A program made the position numbers and the translations under genes. 64,000 nucleotides of DNA from Acinetobacter celticus (lineage in GTDB: Bacteria; Pseudomonadota; Gammaproteobacteria; Pseudomonadales; Moraxellaceae): assembly GCF_001707755.1 (NCBI RefSeq), contig NZ_MBDL01000009.1:1-64000 (forward strand), written 5' to 3'. Below, in pieces: positions 9,029 to 18,800 of the stretch (within the stretch, counting starts at the first letter, position 1; each line of letters starts with the position of its first letter). The notes beneath the pieces are model-generated. The model was not told where the DNA came from and made no database searches. It saw only the letters and a program-made list of their open reading frames with translations.

Positions 9029-9139
9029 GAGAAAATGGGAATTTATTCAAGAAATAAAAAATTGTGAACGTTCAGTATTTGCTTTTTTTATGATTCAAGT
9101 TAACTTAAAAGAAATAACAAATCTCGGGGACAAACAAAG

Positions 9140-9571
9140 ATGACAACAGTTGCTCAAGTACTACACAACAAACCAGAACAAGCTGTATATACCATTGCTC
9201 CAGATGCTACGGTACTCGAAGCTATTTCCCTCATGGCAGAAAAAGAGATTGGCGCACTTGTTGTAACCCATGAAGATAGCGTTGTGGGTATTTTATCTGA
9301 ACGAGATTACACCCGTAAGATTGCACTTATGGAACGTACCTCGTTCAACACCACAGTCAATGAAATTATGACAGCCAAAGTTCTGACCATTACCCGTGCC
9401 TTTACGGTAGAAGAATGTTTAGAGCTGATCACAGATAAACATTTACGCCACTTGCCTATTGTTGAAAATGGGACGCTCATTGGTTTGATTTCTATTGGTG
9501 ACTTGGTCAAGGCCGCGATGGAAGATCAGAAAAAACTGATTGATCAATTACAGCAATATATTTCTGGCTAA
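9140..9571 (+). CDS. CBS domain-containing protein
   Basis: The protein (143 residues) consists of two tandem CBS domains (about residues 10-65 and 75-130), forming one Bateman module that typically binds adenine nucleotides. Visible signatures are AVYTIAPDATVLEAISLM, VGILSERDYTRK, VNEIMT and RHLPIVENGTLIGLISIGDLVK. No other domain is attached, so it may act as a free-standing energy sensor; the partner is unknown. Confidence 0.92.
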   Translation: MTTVAQVLHNKPEQAVYTIAPDATVLEAISLMAEKEIGALVVTHEDSVVGILSERDYTRKIALMERTSFNTTVNEIMTAKVLTITRAFTVEECLELITDKHLRHLPIVENGTLIGLISIGDLVKAAMEDQKKLIDQLQQYISG

Positions 9572-9591
9572 TTCAATCTCTCAATTTTAAC

Positions 9592-9627
9592 GACACATCC
9601 TTTTTCAATAAAGAAAGAGGATGTGTC
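9592..9627 (+). terminator. Hairpin after the CBS-domain gene
   Basis: A perfect 10-bp inverted repeat (GACACATCCT, 9592-9601, and AGGATGTGTC, 9618-9627) lies 20 bases past the stop codon. There is no clean T-run after it, so it may stabilise the mRNA 3' end or act as a weak terminator. Confidence 0.5.
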
Positions 9628-9746
9628 TAATAACTTTCTCTCATAGAAAAGCATGACAATGTAATGACATCAAAATTACAAAGTATAATTTTTTAGCTAA
9701 AAAATATATAAACCAAGATTAGAGACTACTTCCCTGTAAATCTTAC

Positions 9747-9781
9747 AAAAAAATCCCAATTCTTTTCACTGGGATTTTTTT
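9747..9781. terminator. Bidirectional terminator between CBS gene and trpB
   Basis: A perfect 12-bp inverted repeat (A-rich arm ending TCCCA at 9747-9758, and TGGGA followed by seven T at 9770-9781) lies between two convergent genes. It has A-runs and T-runs suited to termination in both directions. Confidence 0.85.
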
Positions 9782-9806
9782 GTATCACGAATAATATGGG
9801 GGGGTA

Positions 9807-11015
9807 TTAATTCAAACCTAATTTTGCCGCTACATAGTCTGCATCTTTATCGCCACGACCAGAAACATTCACAACAATTTTAATCTCTTTTGCCATTTTT
9901 GGTGCTTCACGTAGTGCCCAAGCCACAGCGTGTGCACTTTCTAGCGCAGGAACAATCCCCTCTACCCGTGACAAAATCATAAATGCATCTAGACACTCTT
10001 GATCTGTGGCTGTGGAATATTCCACGCGACCTAAATCTTTTAATAAACTGTGCTGTGGGCCAACACCTGGGTAATCTAAACCCGAAGCAATAGAATGCAC
10101 AGGTAATGGCTCACCCTGTTCATCTTCTAAAACATAACATGCCATCCCATGAATATGGCTTGGCTTACCTAAAGTTAAGGTTGCAGAATGCATATGAGTA
10201 TCTAAGCCATGCCCCGCAGGTTCTACACCAACCAACTTCACATCTTCATCATTTAAAAATGCCGTAAAAGCACCTAATGCGTTTGAACCACCACCGACAC
10301 AAGCCACTACATAGTCAGGGTTTGCACCAAAGCGCTCATTGGTTTGAACTTTAATTTCATCACCAATAATGGCTTGAAAATCACGAACCATCATTGGAAA
10401 TGGATGTGGGCCAACCACAGAACCAATTGCATAAATATAGTTTTGAGGATCTTTTAAATATTCTTCAAATGCACTATCTACTGCATCTTTTAAAGTCGCT
10501 GTACCACGTGTCACCGAAATAAGTGTTGCACCCAAAATTTTCATTTTTACAACATTCGGATGCTCTTTTTCAATATCGACTTGCCCCATATGAATTTCAC
10601 ATGGAATACCAACCAAAGCACAAGCTGTGGCCAAAGCCACCCCATGCTGACCCGCTCCAGTTTCAGCAATGACTTTGGTTTTCCCCATATATTTTGCTAA
10701 CAGTGCTTCGCCCAAGCAGTGATTAATTTTATGCGCACCCGTATGGTTTAAGTCTTCACGCTTTAAATAAATTTGTGCACCACCCAACTGATTCGTTAAA
10801 CGCTTTGCATAAAATAGTGGGCTGGGTCTACCCACATAATGCGCAAACAAATCACTTAATTCATTTTGAAATTCTGCGGTATGACGAATGTGCTCATAAG
10901 CAACGTTAATATCATCCATGGCTTGCTTTAAATCTGGCGGAATAAACTGACCACCATACTGTCCAAAAAAACCGTCCTCATTGGGTAATGCAATACCATT
11001 AATTTGATGTGCCAT
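9807..11015 (-). CDS. trpB: Tryptophan synthase beta subunit
   Basis: TrpB condenses indole and serine to tryptophan using pyridoxal phosphate. At 402 residues it is the usual length. Visible motifs are the substrate-loop region GQYGGQF, the PLP-lysine segment [27 protein letters not shown] and the phosphate-binding GGGSNA. trpA is not adjacent in this window, and trpF is not seen either. I saw no Trp leader peptide or attenuator upstream. Confidence 0.97.
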   Translation of the reverse strand: MAHQINGIALPNEDGFFGQYGGQFIPPDLKQAMDDINVAYEHIRHTAEFQNELSDLFAHYVGRPSPLFYAKRLTNQLGGAQIYLKREDLNHTGAHKINHCLGEALLAKYMGKTKVIAETGAGQHGVALATACALVGIPCEIHMGQVDIEKEHPNVVKMKILGATLISVTRGTATLKDAVDSAFEEYLKDPQNYIYAIGSVVGPHPFPMMVRDFQAIIGDEIKVQTNERFGANPDYVVACVGGGSNALGAFTAFLNDEDVKLVGVEPAGHGLDTHMHSATLTLGKPSHIHGMACYVLEDEQGEPLPVHSIASGLDYPGVGPQHSLLKDLGRVEYSTATDQECLDAFMILSRVEGIVPALESAHAVAWALREAPKMAKEIKIVVNVSGRGDKDADYVAAKLGLN

Positions 11016-11156
11016 TTTACTTCCCTGTTTTCAATCAACAATAAAAAAAAACTGCCCCGATAGTAACGAACTTTGACTTTAAGCAACAAGTCCAAACCCA
11101 TTTTTTTCGATCAAAGCAGTCTCATTTTTAAATCTAGATTTAAATGTTTTTTAAGC

Positions 11157-12344
11157 CTAACGCGCCAAATATTTGGTCATATCCTCAACACCTTTTAAGG
11201 TCATTGGGAACATATGATTTTCAAAAATTTGCTTAATGATGCCAATACTTTGCGTATAGTGCCAATAGTCTTCCGCTTCTGGATTTAACCAAGCCGTTTT
11301 ATCAAAATGTTGCCGTAAACGTTGTAGCCAGACTTGACCCGACTCATCATTCATATATTCAACTGAACCACCAACCGATACAACCTCATAAGGCGCCATA
11401 CTGGCATCACCCACGACAATGACACGATAATCACGACCATAGGTATTAAATAAATCCCAAGTGTTCATACGTGTATTGGAACGACGAACATTATCTTTCC
11501 ATACATAGTCATATAAGCAATTATGGAAATAAAAATAGTCCAAGGTCTTAAATTCAGTTTTTGCAGCACTAAATAGTTTTTCACATTGTGCAATATGCGA
11601 ATCCATCGAACCACCCACATCAAAAAGCATTAAAACTTTTACACGGTTACGGCGCTCTGGAACCAGTTGCACATCCAAAATACCCTGCTTGGCTGTTTCG
11701 CGAATAGTGCCATCAATGTCTAGCTCATCCGCTGCACCTTGACGGGCAAATTTGCGTAATCGACGCAGTGCCATCTGCATCTGGCGACTACCCAAAATCT
11801 GATCATCATCTAAATTTCGATATTGACGTTGTTCCCAAACTTTAACAGCAGATTTTTTACGCCCAGGCCCACCAATACGAACACCCTCTGGATGATCGCC
11901 AAATGCGCCAAATGGTGATGTTCCCCCCGTACCAATCATACGGTTACCGCCTTGATGCTTTTTATGCTGTTCGCGCAGACGCTCTTCCAGCATTTTCATC
12001 AATTCTTCAAGGGATCCCGCTTTTTTCAGTTCTTCACGTTGTTCTGGGGTTAAATGCTTTTCAAGCAATTCTAAATCAAACCAGTCTTTGGGTAATTGAT
12101 GTACTTGCTTCAATAACTCATCTAAATCGAAGGTGGCAATCCCATCAAAATAATCTTTCATGGCTCGGTCAAATTTGTCAAAAAATCGTTCATCTTTAAC
12201 CATGACCGTTCTTGCCAATTGATAGAATTCATCTTGATCAGCAAAAACAATACCCGCAACGACCGCCTCATTTAAATCGATGAGTTCACGCGTAGAAACG
12301 GGTACACCATATTTTCTTAAGGTATAAAACAATCGCACAAACAT
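11157..12344 (-). CDS. VWA domain-containing CoxE-like protein
   Basis: A 395-residue protein of the family that pairs with MoxR ATPases. The N-terminal half is helical. A basic Gly-rich linker at about 128-165 precedes the von Willebrand A domain (about 230-390). The metal-site (MIDAS) motif reads D242-V-G-G-S246, so the first serine of the usual DxSxS is a glycine. It follows the MoxR gene by 12 bases, so the two are surely co-transcribed. MoxR/VWA pairs act as chaperone-like machines that mature or insert cofactors into target complexes. The target here is unknown. Confidence 0.88.
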   Translation of the reverse strand: MFVRLFYTLRKYGVPVSTRELIDLNEAVVAGIVFADQDEFYQLARTVMVKDERFFDKFDRAMKDYFDGIATFDLDELLKQVHQLPKDWFDLELLEKHLTPEQREELKKAGSLEELMKMLEERLREQHKKHQGGNRMIGTGGTSPFGAFGDHPEGVRIGGPGRKKSAVKVWEQRQYRNLDDDQILGSRQMQMALRRLRKFARQGAADELDIDGTIRETAKQGILDVQLVPERRNRVKVLMLFDVGGSMDSHIAQCEKLFSAAKTEFKTLDYFYFHNCLYDYVWKDNVRRSNTRMNTWDLFNTYGRDYRVIVVGDASMAPYEVVSVGGSVEYMNDESGQVWLQRLRQHFDKTAWLNPEAEDYWHYTQSIGIIKQIFENHMFPMTLKGVEDMTKYLAR

Positions 12345-12356
12345 GCGTGTTCTCCC

Positions 12357-13208
12357 TTATCGACGTGACATGAATGCTAAACGCTCAAGAAGTTGCACAT
12401 CTTGCTCATTTTTAATTAACGCACCATATAGCGGTGGAATTGCTTTCGATTTATCCTTATTACGCAAAACATCTTCTGGCATATCATCGGCCATTAACAA
12501 ACTTAACCAATCAATCAACTCAGAGGTAGATGGTGGTTTCTTTAAGCCTGGAATTTGGCGTAATTTGAAGAAGACCTGTAAAGCTTCTGACACCAACGTT
12601 GCAGAAATATTATGAAAATGCACATCAATAATTTCACGCATGGTTGCTTCATCTGGGAATTCAATATAATGAAAGAAGCAACGACGCAAAAATGCATCAG
12701 GTAATTCTTTTTCATTATTTGATGTAATAATGACAATTGGACGTTGTATTGCAGTAATGGTTTCGCCAGTTTCATAAACATAAAACGACATTTTATCCAG
12801 TTCATGCAACAAGTCATTTGGAAATTCAATATCCGCCTTATCAATTTCATCAATCAATAAAACGCAACGTTCGTCACTGGTAAATGCTTCCCATAATTTC
12901 CCCGGTTTAATATAATTTTTAATATCATAAACACGGTCATCACCGAGCTGACTATCACGCAAACGTGAAACAGCATCGTATTCATACAAACCTTGCTGTG
13001 CTTTGGTTGTTGACTTGATATGCCAAGTAATCAGTCTTAGACCTAAACTTTCAGCCACCTGCTCTGCAAGCAAAGTTTTACCTGTACCAGGCTCACCTTT
13101 TACTAAAAGCGGTTTTTGCAAACTACGGGCTGCTTTTACAGCAAGTTTTAAACTATCAGTCGCAATGTACTGATCTGTACCAGAAAATTGTTGAGCATCC
13201 ACTGACAT
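12357..13208 (-). CDS. MoxR-family AAA+ ATPase
   Basis: This protein of 283 residues has Walker A (GEPGTGKTLLAEQ), Walker B (LLIDEIDKAD), sensor-1 (IITSNNEKELPDAFLRRC, with the arginine finger) and the MoxR-type helical lid. It starts upstream of and runs into the VWA gene with only 12 bases between them. MoxR ATPases usually work with a VWA partner in assembling enzyme complexes. A small membrane-protein gene lies 21 bases upstream, so these three genes probably form one transcript. Confidence 0.93.
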   Translation of the reverse strand: MSVDAQQFSGTDQYIATDSLKLAVKAARSLQKPLLVKGEPGTGKTLLAEQVAESLGLRLITWHIKSTTKAQQGLYEYDAVSRLRDSQLGDDRVYDIKNYIKPGKLWEAFTSDERCVLLIDEIDKADIEFPNDLLHELDKMSFYVYETGETITAIQRPIVIITSNNEKELPDAFLRRCFFHYIEFPDEATMREIIDVHFHNISATLVSEALQVFFKLRQIPGLKKPPSTSELIDWLSLLMADDMPEDVLRNKDKSKAIPPLYGALIKNEQDVQLLERLAFMSRR

Positions 13209-13229
13209 ATGAAACCTTATTGTTTTACT

Positions 13230-13613
13230 TTAAAGAGGTGAACTTTTTTTACGAACGGAAATATCTGTTTTATTTGCATTGAATTTTGACCAAAAATAGC
13301 CAATGATTAAACCCATACCAATCACAAATAAAATTAAAGATAGATTAGACCAAACCAAAGGTTGATCTTTGGTTAACACACCAAATAACAGACCAAAAAT
13401 TGCAGGTGCAACCGAGGCATTTATGCCTTCAGATACTGTTGGTGTCAAAAGTACCGCAAATGCGAGCAACCAACCAATACCACCAAAAGGTTTCGGTATT
13501 CGTTTCATTACCCCATACCAACAAATCAAAGCAATCACACTACCCAAAAGATAAACCGTGATTGCAATGCTATCTTCAGGAATTGAGTCCAATAAAGCCC
13601 AAAAACTATTCAT
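13230..13613 (-). CDS. Small multi-pass membrane protein, hypothetical
   Basis: The protein (127 residues) has four predicted transmembrane helices: about 17-35, 44-60, 68-85 and 92-110. It ends in a basic tail. AGGAG precedes the ATG at good spacing. I do not recognise the family. It sits 21 bases before the MoxR gene and 21 bases after the YcgL gene on the same strand, so it is likely in the same operon. Confidence 0.75.
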   Translation of the reverse strand: MNSFWALLDSIPEDSIAITVYLLGSVIALICWYGVMKRIPKPFGGIGWLLAFAVLLTPTVSEGINASVAPAIFGLLFGVLTKDQPLVWSNLSLILFVIGMGLIIGYFWSKFNANKTDISVRKKSSPL

Positions 13614-13634
13614 TTCACAACTCCTGAATTGACC

Positions 13635-13937
13635 TTATGCACCGCGCAAACCTTCTGGCGCTGGAGCATTTGGATTAATTAAACCTTCTGGAGGCATTTG
13701 TAGAAAAAAGCCTTTGGTTGCCAGTGAGTCCATCACATGAAGGACATTGACACGAGCCAAGGCCCGCGCTTCACTTAGCTCTAAGTGCATTACCAGTGTT
13801 GCACGGCCAAATGCAATTCGAACAGGCTCAGAAAGGACTTCTAAAGGGTCAAACGCTTCAGCTTCATTTTCGACAGGACGAACAACATAAAGATACATTT
13901 CGCCTTTTTTGCTCGATTTGTAAATAGAACAATGCAT
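13635..13937 (-). CDS. YcgL domain-containing protein
   Basis: A protein of 100 residues matching the YcgL family: the N-terminal [18 protein letters not shown] (E. coli YcgL begins similarly with C-IYRSSK-TYLYV) and the C-terminal [11 protein letters not shown]. YcgL is a small cytoplasmic protein of unknown function. It is commonly found beside rnd, as it is here (rnd is the next gene upstream, with a terminator between). Confidence 0.9.
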   Translation of the reverse strand: MHCSIYKSSKKGEMYLYVVRPVENEAEAFDPLEVLSEPVRIAFGRATLVMHLELSEARALARVNVLHVMDSLATKGFFLQMPPEGLINPNAPAPEGLRGA

Positions 13938-13984
13938 TTTGAATCAGTACTCATAAAACTCAAGACAAAGCATACATCAAAAAA

Positions 13985-14022
13985 AAGACTGATACATTAA
14001 TGATTATTAACGCATCAGTCTT
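13985..14022 (-). terminator. Terminator after rnd
   Basis: A 9-bp perfect stem (AAGACTGAT, 13985-13993, and ATCAGTCTT, 14014-14022) has a T-run on the minus strand. It separates rnd from the YcgL gene. Confidence 0.75.
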
Positions 14023-14066
14023 GAATGTGTATAAGTGCTAGATCTTTAATCAATCTTGAACACTTT

Positions 14067-15209
14067 TTATTCCATCACTTTCATTTGTTTCGACAGATAC
14101 GATTCATCTGAATGAAGGACATCAATCAATGGTTTGGTCAACATGTCATAACGCCAACCCAATAAGTACTGGGGTAAATCTTGCTCATCATTATGAAAAA
14201 CCACATGCTGATATAAAGAGCTCAGCCATTTTTTGCGCATGAGCACTTCTTTTGGCACAGCAATTTCGTCAGCAATATTTTGAATCGTTTGTTCAACTCG
14301 ATCGGTAATTTCACGGGATGAATGTCGAATTGGACGGGCCATACGCAAAGGCCATTCAGCTTGTTCGGGTAAAAATTTCAGTAAATCTAAAATAGTTTTA
14401 CCATGCTCACGCACAATATTGGTACGAATGTCTTTCATGGTACTTAACTGAAAAGTATTGCGCGGGTTTTTTTCAACCAAATCTTGCATGGTGGAATTTT
14501 TAAGAATAAAACTGCGCGGTTGGTTTAGCGCTTTCACCATTTGCTCACGCCACACAGCAAGTTGTTGCAATTGCATTAACTGTTTACGTGAATTACGGTA
14601 ATTCCCCATATCCTGATAAAGCATTGAGATTGGTTTTTCTTGCCCAATTTCATAGGTAAGGCTACAGCAATCTTCTAACACGTAGTCTAATAAACGCTTT
14701 TCAGACAACTCTATTTTGACTTTCTCTGACAGTTGCATGATGTATTCAACATCATTGGCTGCATACATCAACTGTTCTGGGGTCAATGGTCTAGCCAACC
14801 AATCTGAACGGGTTTGATCTTTTTCGATATCAACATCTAACATAGTTTTTAATGCATTTTGATAGCTAACTTGTAAACCATGCCCTAAAAATGACATCCC
14901 TACTTGGGTGTCAAACACATTTTCTAAGGTTTTATGCTGTGAATAATGATAAATTAAATCAATATCTTCACTACAGGCATGGAATACATTTTGTTGCGCT
15001 GCAAAAATTCTGTTCCAGAACTCAGTTAAATCAAGTGTTGTACCATCGAGTAAATAGACCTTTCCATTCACATTAATTTGGAATACGCCTAATTTTGGCC
15101 AAAAGGTATCTACCTTAATAAATTCAGTATCTAGCCCATAAATGGTGCCCTGATCCATAAGGTGGTATACGGTTTGTAAATCTTGCTGATGATGAATAAA
15201 TTGATACAT
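14067..15209 (-). CDS. rnd: Ribonuclease D
   Basis: RNase D is a 3'-5' exonuclease that trims tRNA 3' ends. The 380-residue protein has the DEDD exonuclease domain first. Motif I is LDTEFIKVDTFWP, motif II lies in the ACSEDIDLIYHY segment, and motif III is YAANDVEYIM with the tyrosine of DEDDy enzymes. HRDC-like helical domains follow at about 205-290 and beyond. The length and order match the family. Confidence 0.96.
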   Translation of the reverse strand: MYQFIHHQQDLQTVYHLMDQGTIYGLDTEFIKVDTFWPKLGVFQINVNGKVYLLDGTTLDLTEFWNRIFAAQQNVFHACSEDIDLIYHYSQHKTLENVFDTQVGMSFLGHGLQVSYQNALKTMLDVDIEKDQTRSDWLARPLTPEQLMYAANDVEYIMQLSEKVKIELSEKRLLDYVLEDCCSLTYEIGQEKPISMLYQDMGNYRNSRKQLMQLQQLAVWREQMVKALNQPRSFILKNSTMQDLVEKNPRNTFQLSTMKDIRTNIVREHGKTILDLLKFLPEQAEWPLRMARPIRHSSREITDRVEQTIQNIADEIAVPKEVLMRKKWLSSLYQHVVFHNDEQDLPQYLLGWRYDMLTKPLIDVLHSDESYLSKQMKVME

Positions 15210-15337
15210 AACTGCCGAGTCTATAGCTAGATGCTCTTTTCAAATATCTTACCCGATATATAATAATTATCGATAAAAAAATTAGATATATTCGTTATAC
15301 TTTTTAGATTATAGTTGTTTTTAAAGTCAAAAAAGCC

Positions 15338-15370
15338 CTTTTACTAATATATATAAACTATTAGTAAAAG
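15338..15370 (-). terminator. Terminator after recR
   Basis: A perfect 12-bp stem (CTTTTACTAATA, 15338-15349, and TATTAGTAAAAG, 15359-15370) is followed on the minus strand by GGGCTTTTTTG. It lies just past the recR stop codon. Confidence 0.8.
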
Positions 15371-15389
15371 ATACTTCACAATCGCTCGA

Positions 15390-15986
15390 TTACTTCATGC
15401 GCATTCGGTTATGCACAGCTTGGCTTAAAGTGTGGCTATCGACATATTCAAGCTCACCACCTTGCGGTACTCCTTGCGCAATTCGTGTCATTTGTACAGA
15501 CAAATGCTTGGCGGCTTCAACAATATAATGTGCCGTTGCCTGACCTTCGACTGTTGCATTGGTCGCCAAAATCACTTCTTTAATACAACCATCTGACAAA
15601 CGTTGAAGTAGGTATGGAATGCCTATTTCATCTGGCCCTATACCATCTAAAGGTGATAAATGCCCACCAAGAACATGATATTTGCCTCTAAAGCTCCCAC
15701 TTTGTTCAATAGCCATAACATCTGCAGGCGATTCAACCAAACATAAAATTTGATCATCACGTTCATGTGATAAGCAAATATTACAAACTTCATCTTCCGT
15801 CAAAGAATGACAAATTGAACATTCATGAATGTAACTGGTGGCTTCATTTAGCGCATGCGCCAAACCAATTGCACCCTCTTTATTCCTCATGATCAAGTGC
15901 AATGCCATACGTTGAGCCGACTTTGGCCCAACGCTTGGCAGAATACGCAATGCTTGAACAAGCTGATCAAAACGATCACTAAACAT
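15390..15986 (-). CDS. recR: Recombination mediator RecR
   Basis: RecR acts with RecF and RecO to load RecA at gaps. The 198-residue protein shows an N-terminal helix-hairpin-helix region (LRILPSVGPKSAQRMA), a four-Cys zinc finger (C-SIC...C-NIC at about 56-71), a Toprim domain (CLVESPADVMAIE) and a Walker-B-like C-terminus. It follows the YbaB gene by 13 bases, the conserved ybaB-recR arrangement. dnaX, often next to these, is not in the window. Confidence 0.97.
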   Translation of the reverse strand: MFSDRFDQLVQALRILPSVGPKSAQRMALHLIMRNKEGAIGLAHALNEATSYIHECSICHSLTEDEVCNICLSHERDDQILCLVESPADVMAIEQSGSFRGKYHVLGGHLSPLDGIGPDEIGIPYLLQRLSDGCIKEVILATNATVEGQATAHYIVEAAKHLSVQMTRIAQGVPQGGELEYVDSHTLSQAVHNRMRMK

Positions 15987-15999
15987 GCGTCGCTATTCC

Positions 16000-16329
16000 T
16001 TAGAATAAACCAGAAAGACCTGGTGGTAAGCCCATACCAGAGTTTGCAGCTTTCATTTTCTCTTCAGAAATTGCTTCTGCTTGGCGCGCAGCATCATTCA
16101 TTGCCGCAGCAATTAAGTCTTCAATCATGTCTGCATCGTCTTGAAGTAATTCTGGGTTAATTTCAATACGTTTAACCACATTACGGCAAGTCATTGTTAC
16201 TTTAACCAAACCACCACCAGCTTCTGCATGAACTTCTGTTTGAGCAAGCTGCTCTTTGGCTTTTTTAAGGTTGCTTTCAACTTCTTTTTGCATGCGCTGT
16301 GCTTGCTGCATTAACATATTAACGTTCAT
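16000..16329 (-). CDS. YbaB/EbfC family nucleoid-associated protein
   Basis: A 109-residue DNA-binding protein with the YbaB pattern: a coiled N-terminal helix ([17 protein letters not shown]), the central [21 protein letters not shown] strand block, and a Met/Gly-rich C-terminus (MGLPPG). YbaB forms dimers and binds DNA with little sequence preference. It is directly upstream of recR. Confidence 0.95.
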   Translation of the reverse strand: MNVNMLMQQAQRMQKEVESNLKKAKEQLAQTEVHAEAGGGLVKVTMTCRNVVKRIEINPELLQDDADMIEDLIAAAMNDAARQAEAISEEKMKAANSGMGLPPGLSGLF

Positions 16330-16358
16330 AAATCACTCCGAACAAAAACGTTTTAAAA

Positions 16359-17546
16359 TTAGATAAGATCTAAACCACGGGAAATATCGCGAATAATATC
16401 ATCAATATCTTCCAATCCAACAGATAAGCGAATTAATCCTTCACGAATACCCGCAGCTTCTTTTGCTTCGGCTGGAAGTTTACCGTGCGTGGTGGTTGCC
16501 GGATGCGTAATCGTCGATTTTGTATCGCCTAAATTACCTGTGATGGAAATAAACTGCGTATTGTCAATTACTGTCCAAGCGCCTTCACGGCCACCCTTCA
16601 CCTCAAATGAAACAATACCGCCAAAACCCATTTGTTGTTTCTTAGCCAGTTCATACCCAACATGTTCTGGCAAGCCGGCATAATAAACTTTTTCAACCTT
16701 AGCATGTGCATTTAAAAATTCTGCAATTTTTTGTGCACCCTCAGAATGTGCTTTCATGCGTAAACGTAATGTTTCTAAGCCTTTTAAGAAAATCCATGCA
16801 TTAAATGGGCTCATAGATGGACCCGTTGTACGCACGTAACCAAAGACCTCTTCTAATAATTTAGAATTGCCTACAACCGCACCGCCCAATGCACGACCTT
16901 GACCATCTAAATATTTAGTGGCTGAGTAAACTACTAAATCGGCGCCAAATTTAATCGGTTGTTGCAATACTGGCGTACAGAAACTGTTATCAATTGCCAG
17001 TAATGCACCATTGGCATGTGCTATATCTGCCAAGGCTTGTATATCTGCAATTTCAGCCAAAGGGTTCGATGGAGACTCAACAAAAAGGAGTTTGGTTTCA
17101 GGCTTAATGGCATTTTTCCATGCATTTAAGTCAGACAAATTAACAAAGTCGACAGTTACACCAAATTTAGCAATGTACTTTTCAAATAAAGAAACCGTAG
17201 AACCAAATACAGCACGTGAACAAATGACATGATCGCCCAACTTCAAGAACGCCATTGCCACAGCCATAATCGCGGCCATACCGGTACTTGTTGCGACAGC
17301 TCGTTCAGCACCCTCTAAAGCAGCTAGACGTTTTTCAAACATTGCCACAGTCGGATTGGTAAAACGCGAGTAAATATTGCCAGGTTCTGCACCAGAAAAT
17401 TTAGCTGCCGCTTCTGCAGCGTTTTCATATACAAATGAAGAAGTCAGAAAGATTGGTTCACTGTGCTCGCCTTCAAAACTACGAGTATGACCTGTACGGA
17501 TGGCTAAAGTATCTAATTGGTATTCTATATCGTCTTGATGACTCAT
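16359..17546 (-). CDS. metZ: O-succinylhomoserine sulfhydrylase
   Basis: This PLP enzyme of the Cys/Met metabolism family makes homocysteine from O-succinylhomoserine and sulfide. The protein (395 residues) shows the N-terminal IRTGHTRSFEGEHSEPIFLTSSFVY, the YSRFTNPT motif and the PLP lysine in YSATKYLDGQGR. The family also contains cystathionine gamma-synthase and beta-lyase; the N-terminal pattern fits MetZ best. Two ATGs lie at 17552 and 17546; the latter has the better spacing to GAG. Confidence 0.88.
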   Translation of the reverse strand: MSHQDDIEYQLDTLAIRTGHTRSFEGEHSEPIFLTSSFVYENAAEAAAKFSGAEPGNIYSRFTNPTVAMFEKRLAALEGAERAVATSTGMAAIMAVAMAFLKLGDHVICSRAVFGSTVSLFEKYIAKFGVTVDFVNLSDLNAWKNAIKPETKLLFVESPSNPLAEIADIQALADIAHANGALLAIDNSFCTPVLQQPIKFGADLVVYSATKYLDGQGRALGGAVVGNSKLLEEVFGYVRTTGPSMSPFNAWIFLKGLETLRLRMKAHSEGAQKIAEFLNAHAKVEKVYYAGLPEHVGYELAKKQQMGFGGIVSFEVKGGREGAWTVIDNTQFISITGNLGDTKSTITHPATTTHGKLPAEAKEAAGIREGLIRLSVGLEDIDDIIRDISRGLDLI

Positions 17547-17687
17547 CAGCATTACTCAGTCCAAAGACTGCCTTTTGTTCATAATTGTCAACATTTTGAG
17601 CGTCTATGCCATTTCAGGTCAAGGTATAATAAGCAAATATCGATTAGACTTCGACCAAACCTGCAAAGACAGAGGCTAATTATCCAC

Positions 17688-18791
17688 ATGTATCCAATAA
17701 AAAAGAAACTTTTAATACAACAAAAAAAACTGAAGCATCTTTCAGCACGTGTGTTTAATGCGAAATCACTCATTCTTTCCCAAACCACCCCTTATGAAGT
17801 GATTGAAGAATATAAATATTGTAAAATTCGGTACTATGCTTCGCCCAATAAAAAGTATCAAGAACCCTTGGTCTTTGTGGCCCCACTTGCCATCAATATG
17901 GCCATTTATGATCTTTATCCATATCGTTCATTGGTTAAACATTTTCAACACAGCGGTTTTGATGTGTATTTACTGGAATGGACAAAATTCAATTATCAGG
18001 ACAGGTTTTTAAATTTTCTGTCATTTATTGATGATGCTTTACCACATTGTATTAACACTATTTGTCAGCATGCACAAAGCAAAGATATTTCTCTACATGG
18101 TTGGAGTATGGCTGGTGTGTTTGTCACGCTGTATACCGCATTGCATCAACCTGAACATGTTAAAAACCTAATCGTTCTAGGTAGCCCAATCGACAGCTAT
18201 GCCTCAGGCCGTATCGGTCAACTTTTTAAGAAAATTAATACACTCATTTCACGTAATCATGCGCTGCAAAAAAACCTCTATAACGGTCAAATTCCCAAGT
18301 ATTTTATTCATACATCAGGTCGAATTAATGCCCTTGGTTTTAAAATTTTAGACCCTAAAGGATGGTTTGAAAGTCAAAAACAATTTCTCATGAATTTGGC
18401 AAATACTCAAACTGTCTACGAACATGCCACCATGGGAGATTTTTTAAATCATATGTTGGACTATCCGGGTGGGATCAATCAGGACATGGTTCTAAACGTT
18501 TGGCTACAAAACCCACTAAAAAATGGCGTTATTCAATTATCGGATAAAGCCGTTCACTTAAAAGATATTAGCTGCTCACTCTTGGTGGGTGCGGGTTCCA
18601 GCGACCAAATTGTGACAGCCGAAGCCGCTCAACCATTATGTGAATTGACAAGCAGTCAAGATGTCACGTTTACTCTTATCCCTGGAGGTCATTTGGGTTT
18701 AATGTCCAGTCAAAAAAGCGCCAATATTTTTTGGCCAAAACTGACCACGTGGCTAGAACAAAGATCAACTTTACTAAAAACAGATAATTAG
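17688..18791 (+). CDS. PHA synthase-like alpha/beta hydrolase
   Basis: A 367-residue protein like class III poly(hydroxyalkanoate) synthase (PhaC). It has the APLAIN...LYPYRSLVKHF and GFDVYLLEW blocks, an Asp in GSSDQIV and a His in PGGHLGLM. The nucleophile elbow is G138-W-S140-M-A-G, a serine where PhaC enzymes carry cysteine. No phaA, phaB, phaE or phasin gene is adjacent. It may be a relative acting on acyl esters rather than a polymer synthase. An in-frame start at 17517 would overlap metZ; the ATG at 17688 behind AGAGG is preferred. Confidence 0.75.
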   Translation: MYPIKKKLLIQQKKLKHLSARVFNAKSLILSQTTPYEVIEEYKYCKIRYYASPNKKYQEPLVFVAPLAINMAIYDLYPYRSLVKHFQHSGFDVYLLEWTKFNYQDRFLNFLSFIDDALPHCINTICQHAQSKDISLHGWSMAGVFVTLYTALHQPEHVKNLIVLGSPIDSYASGRIGQLFKKINTLISRNHALQKNLYNGQIPKYFIHTSGRINALGFKILDPKGWFESQKQFLMNLANTQTVYEHATMGDFLNHMLDYPGGINQDMVLNVWLQNPLKNGVIQLSDKAVHLKDISCSLLVGAGSSDQIVTAEAAQPLCELTSSQDVTFTLIPGGHLGLMSSQKSANIFWPKLTTWLEQRSTLLKTDN

Positions 18792-18800
18792 GATTTAAAT

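Noticed and set aside
11015..11157. Possible tryptophan attenuator around trpB
   Set aside because: No leader peptide with Trp codons and no paired terminator/antiterminator stems were visible.
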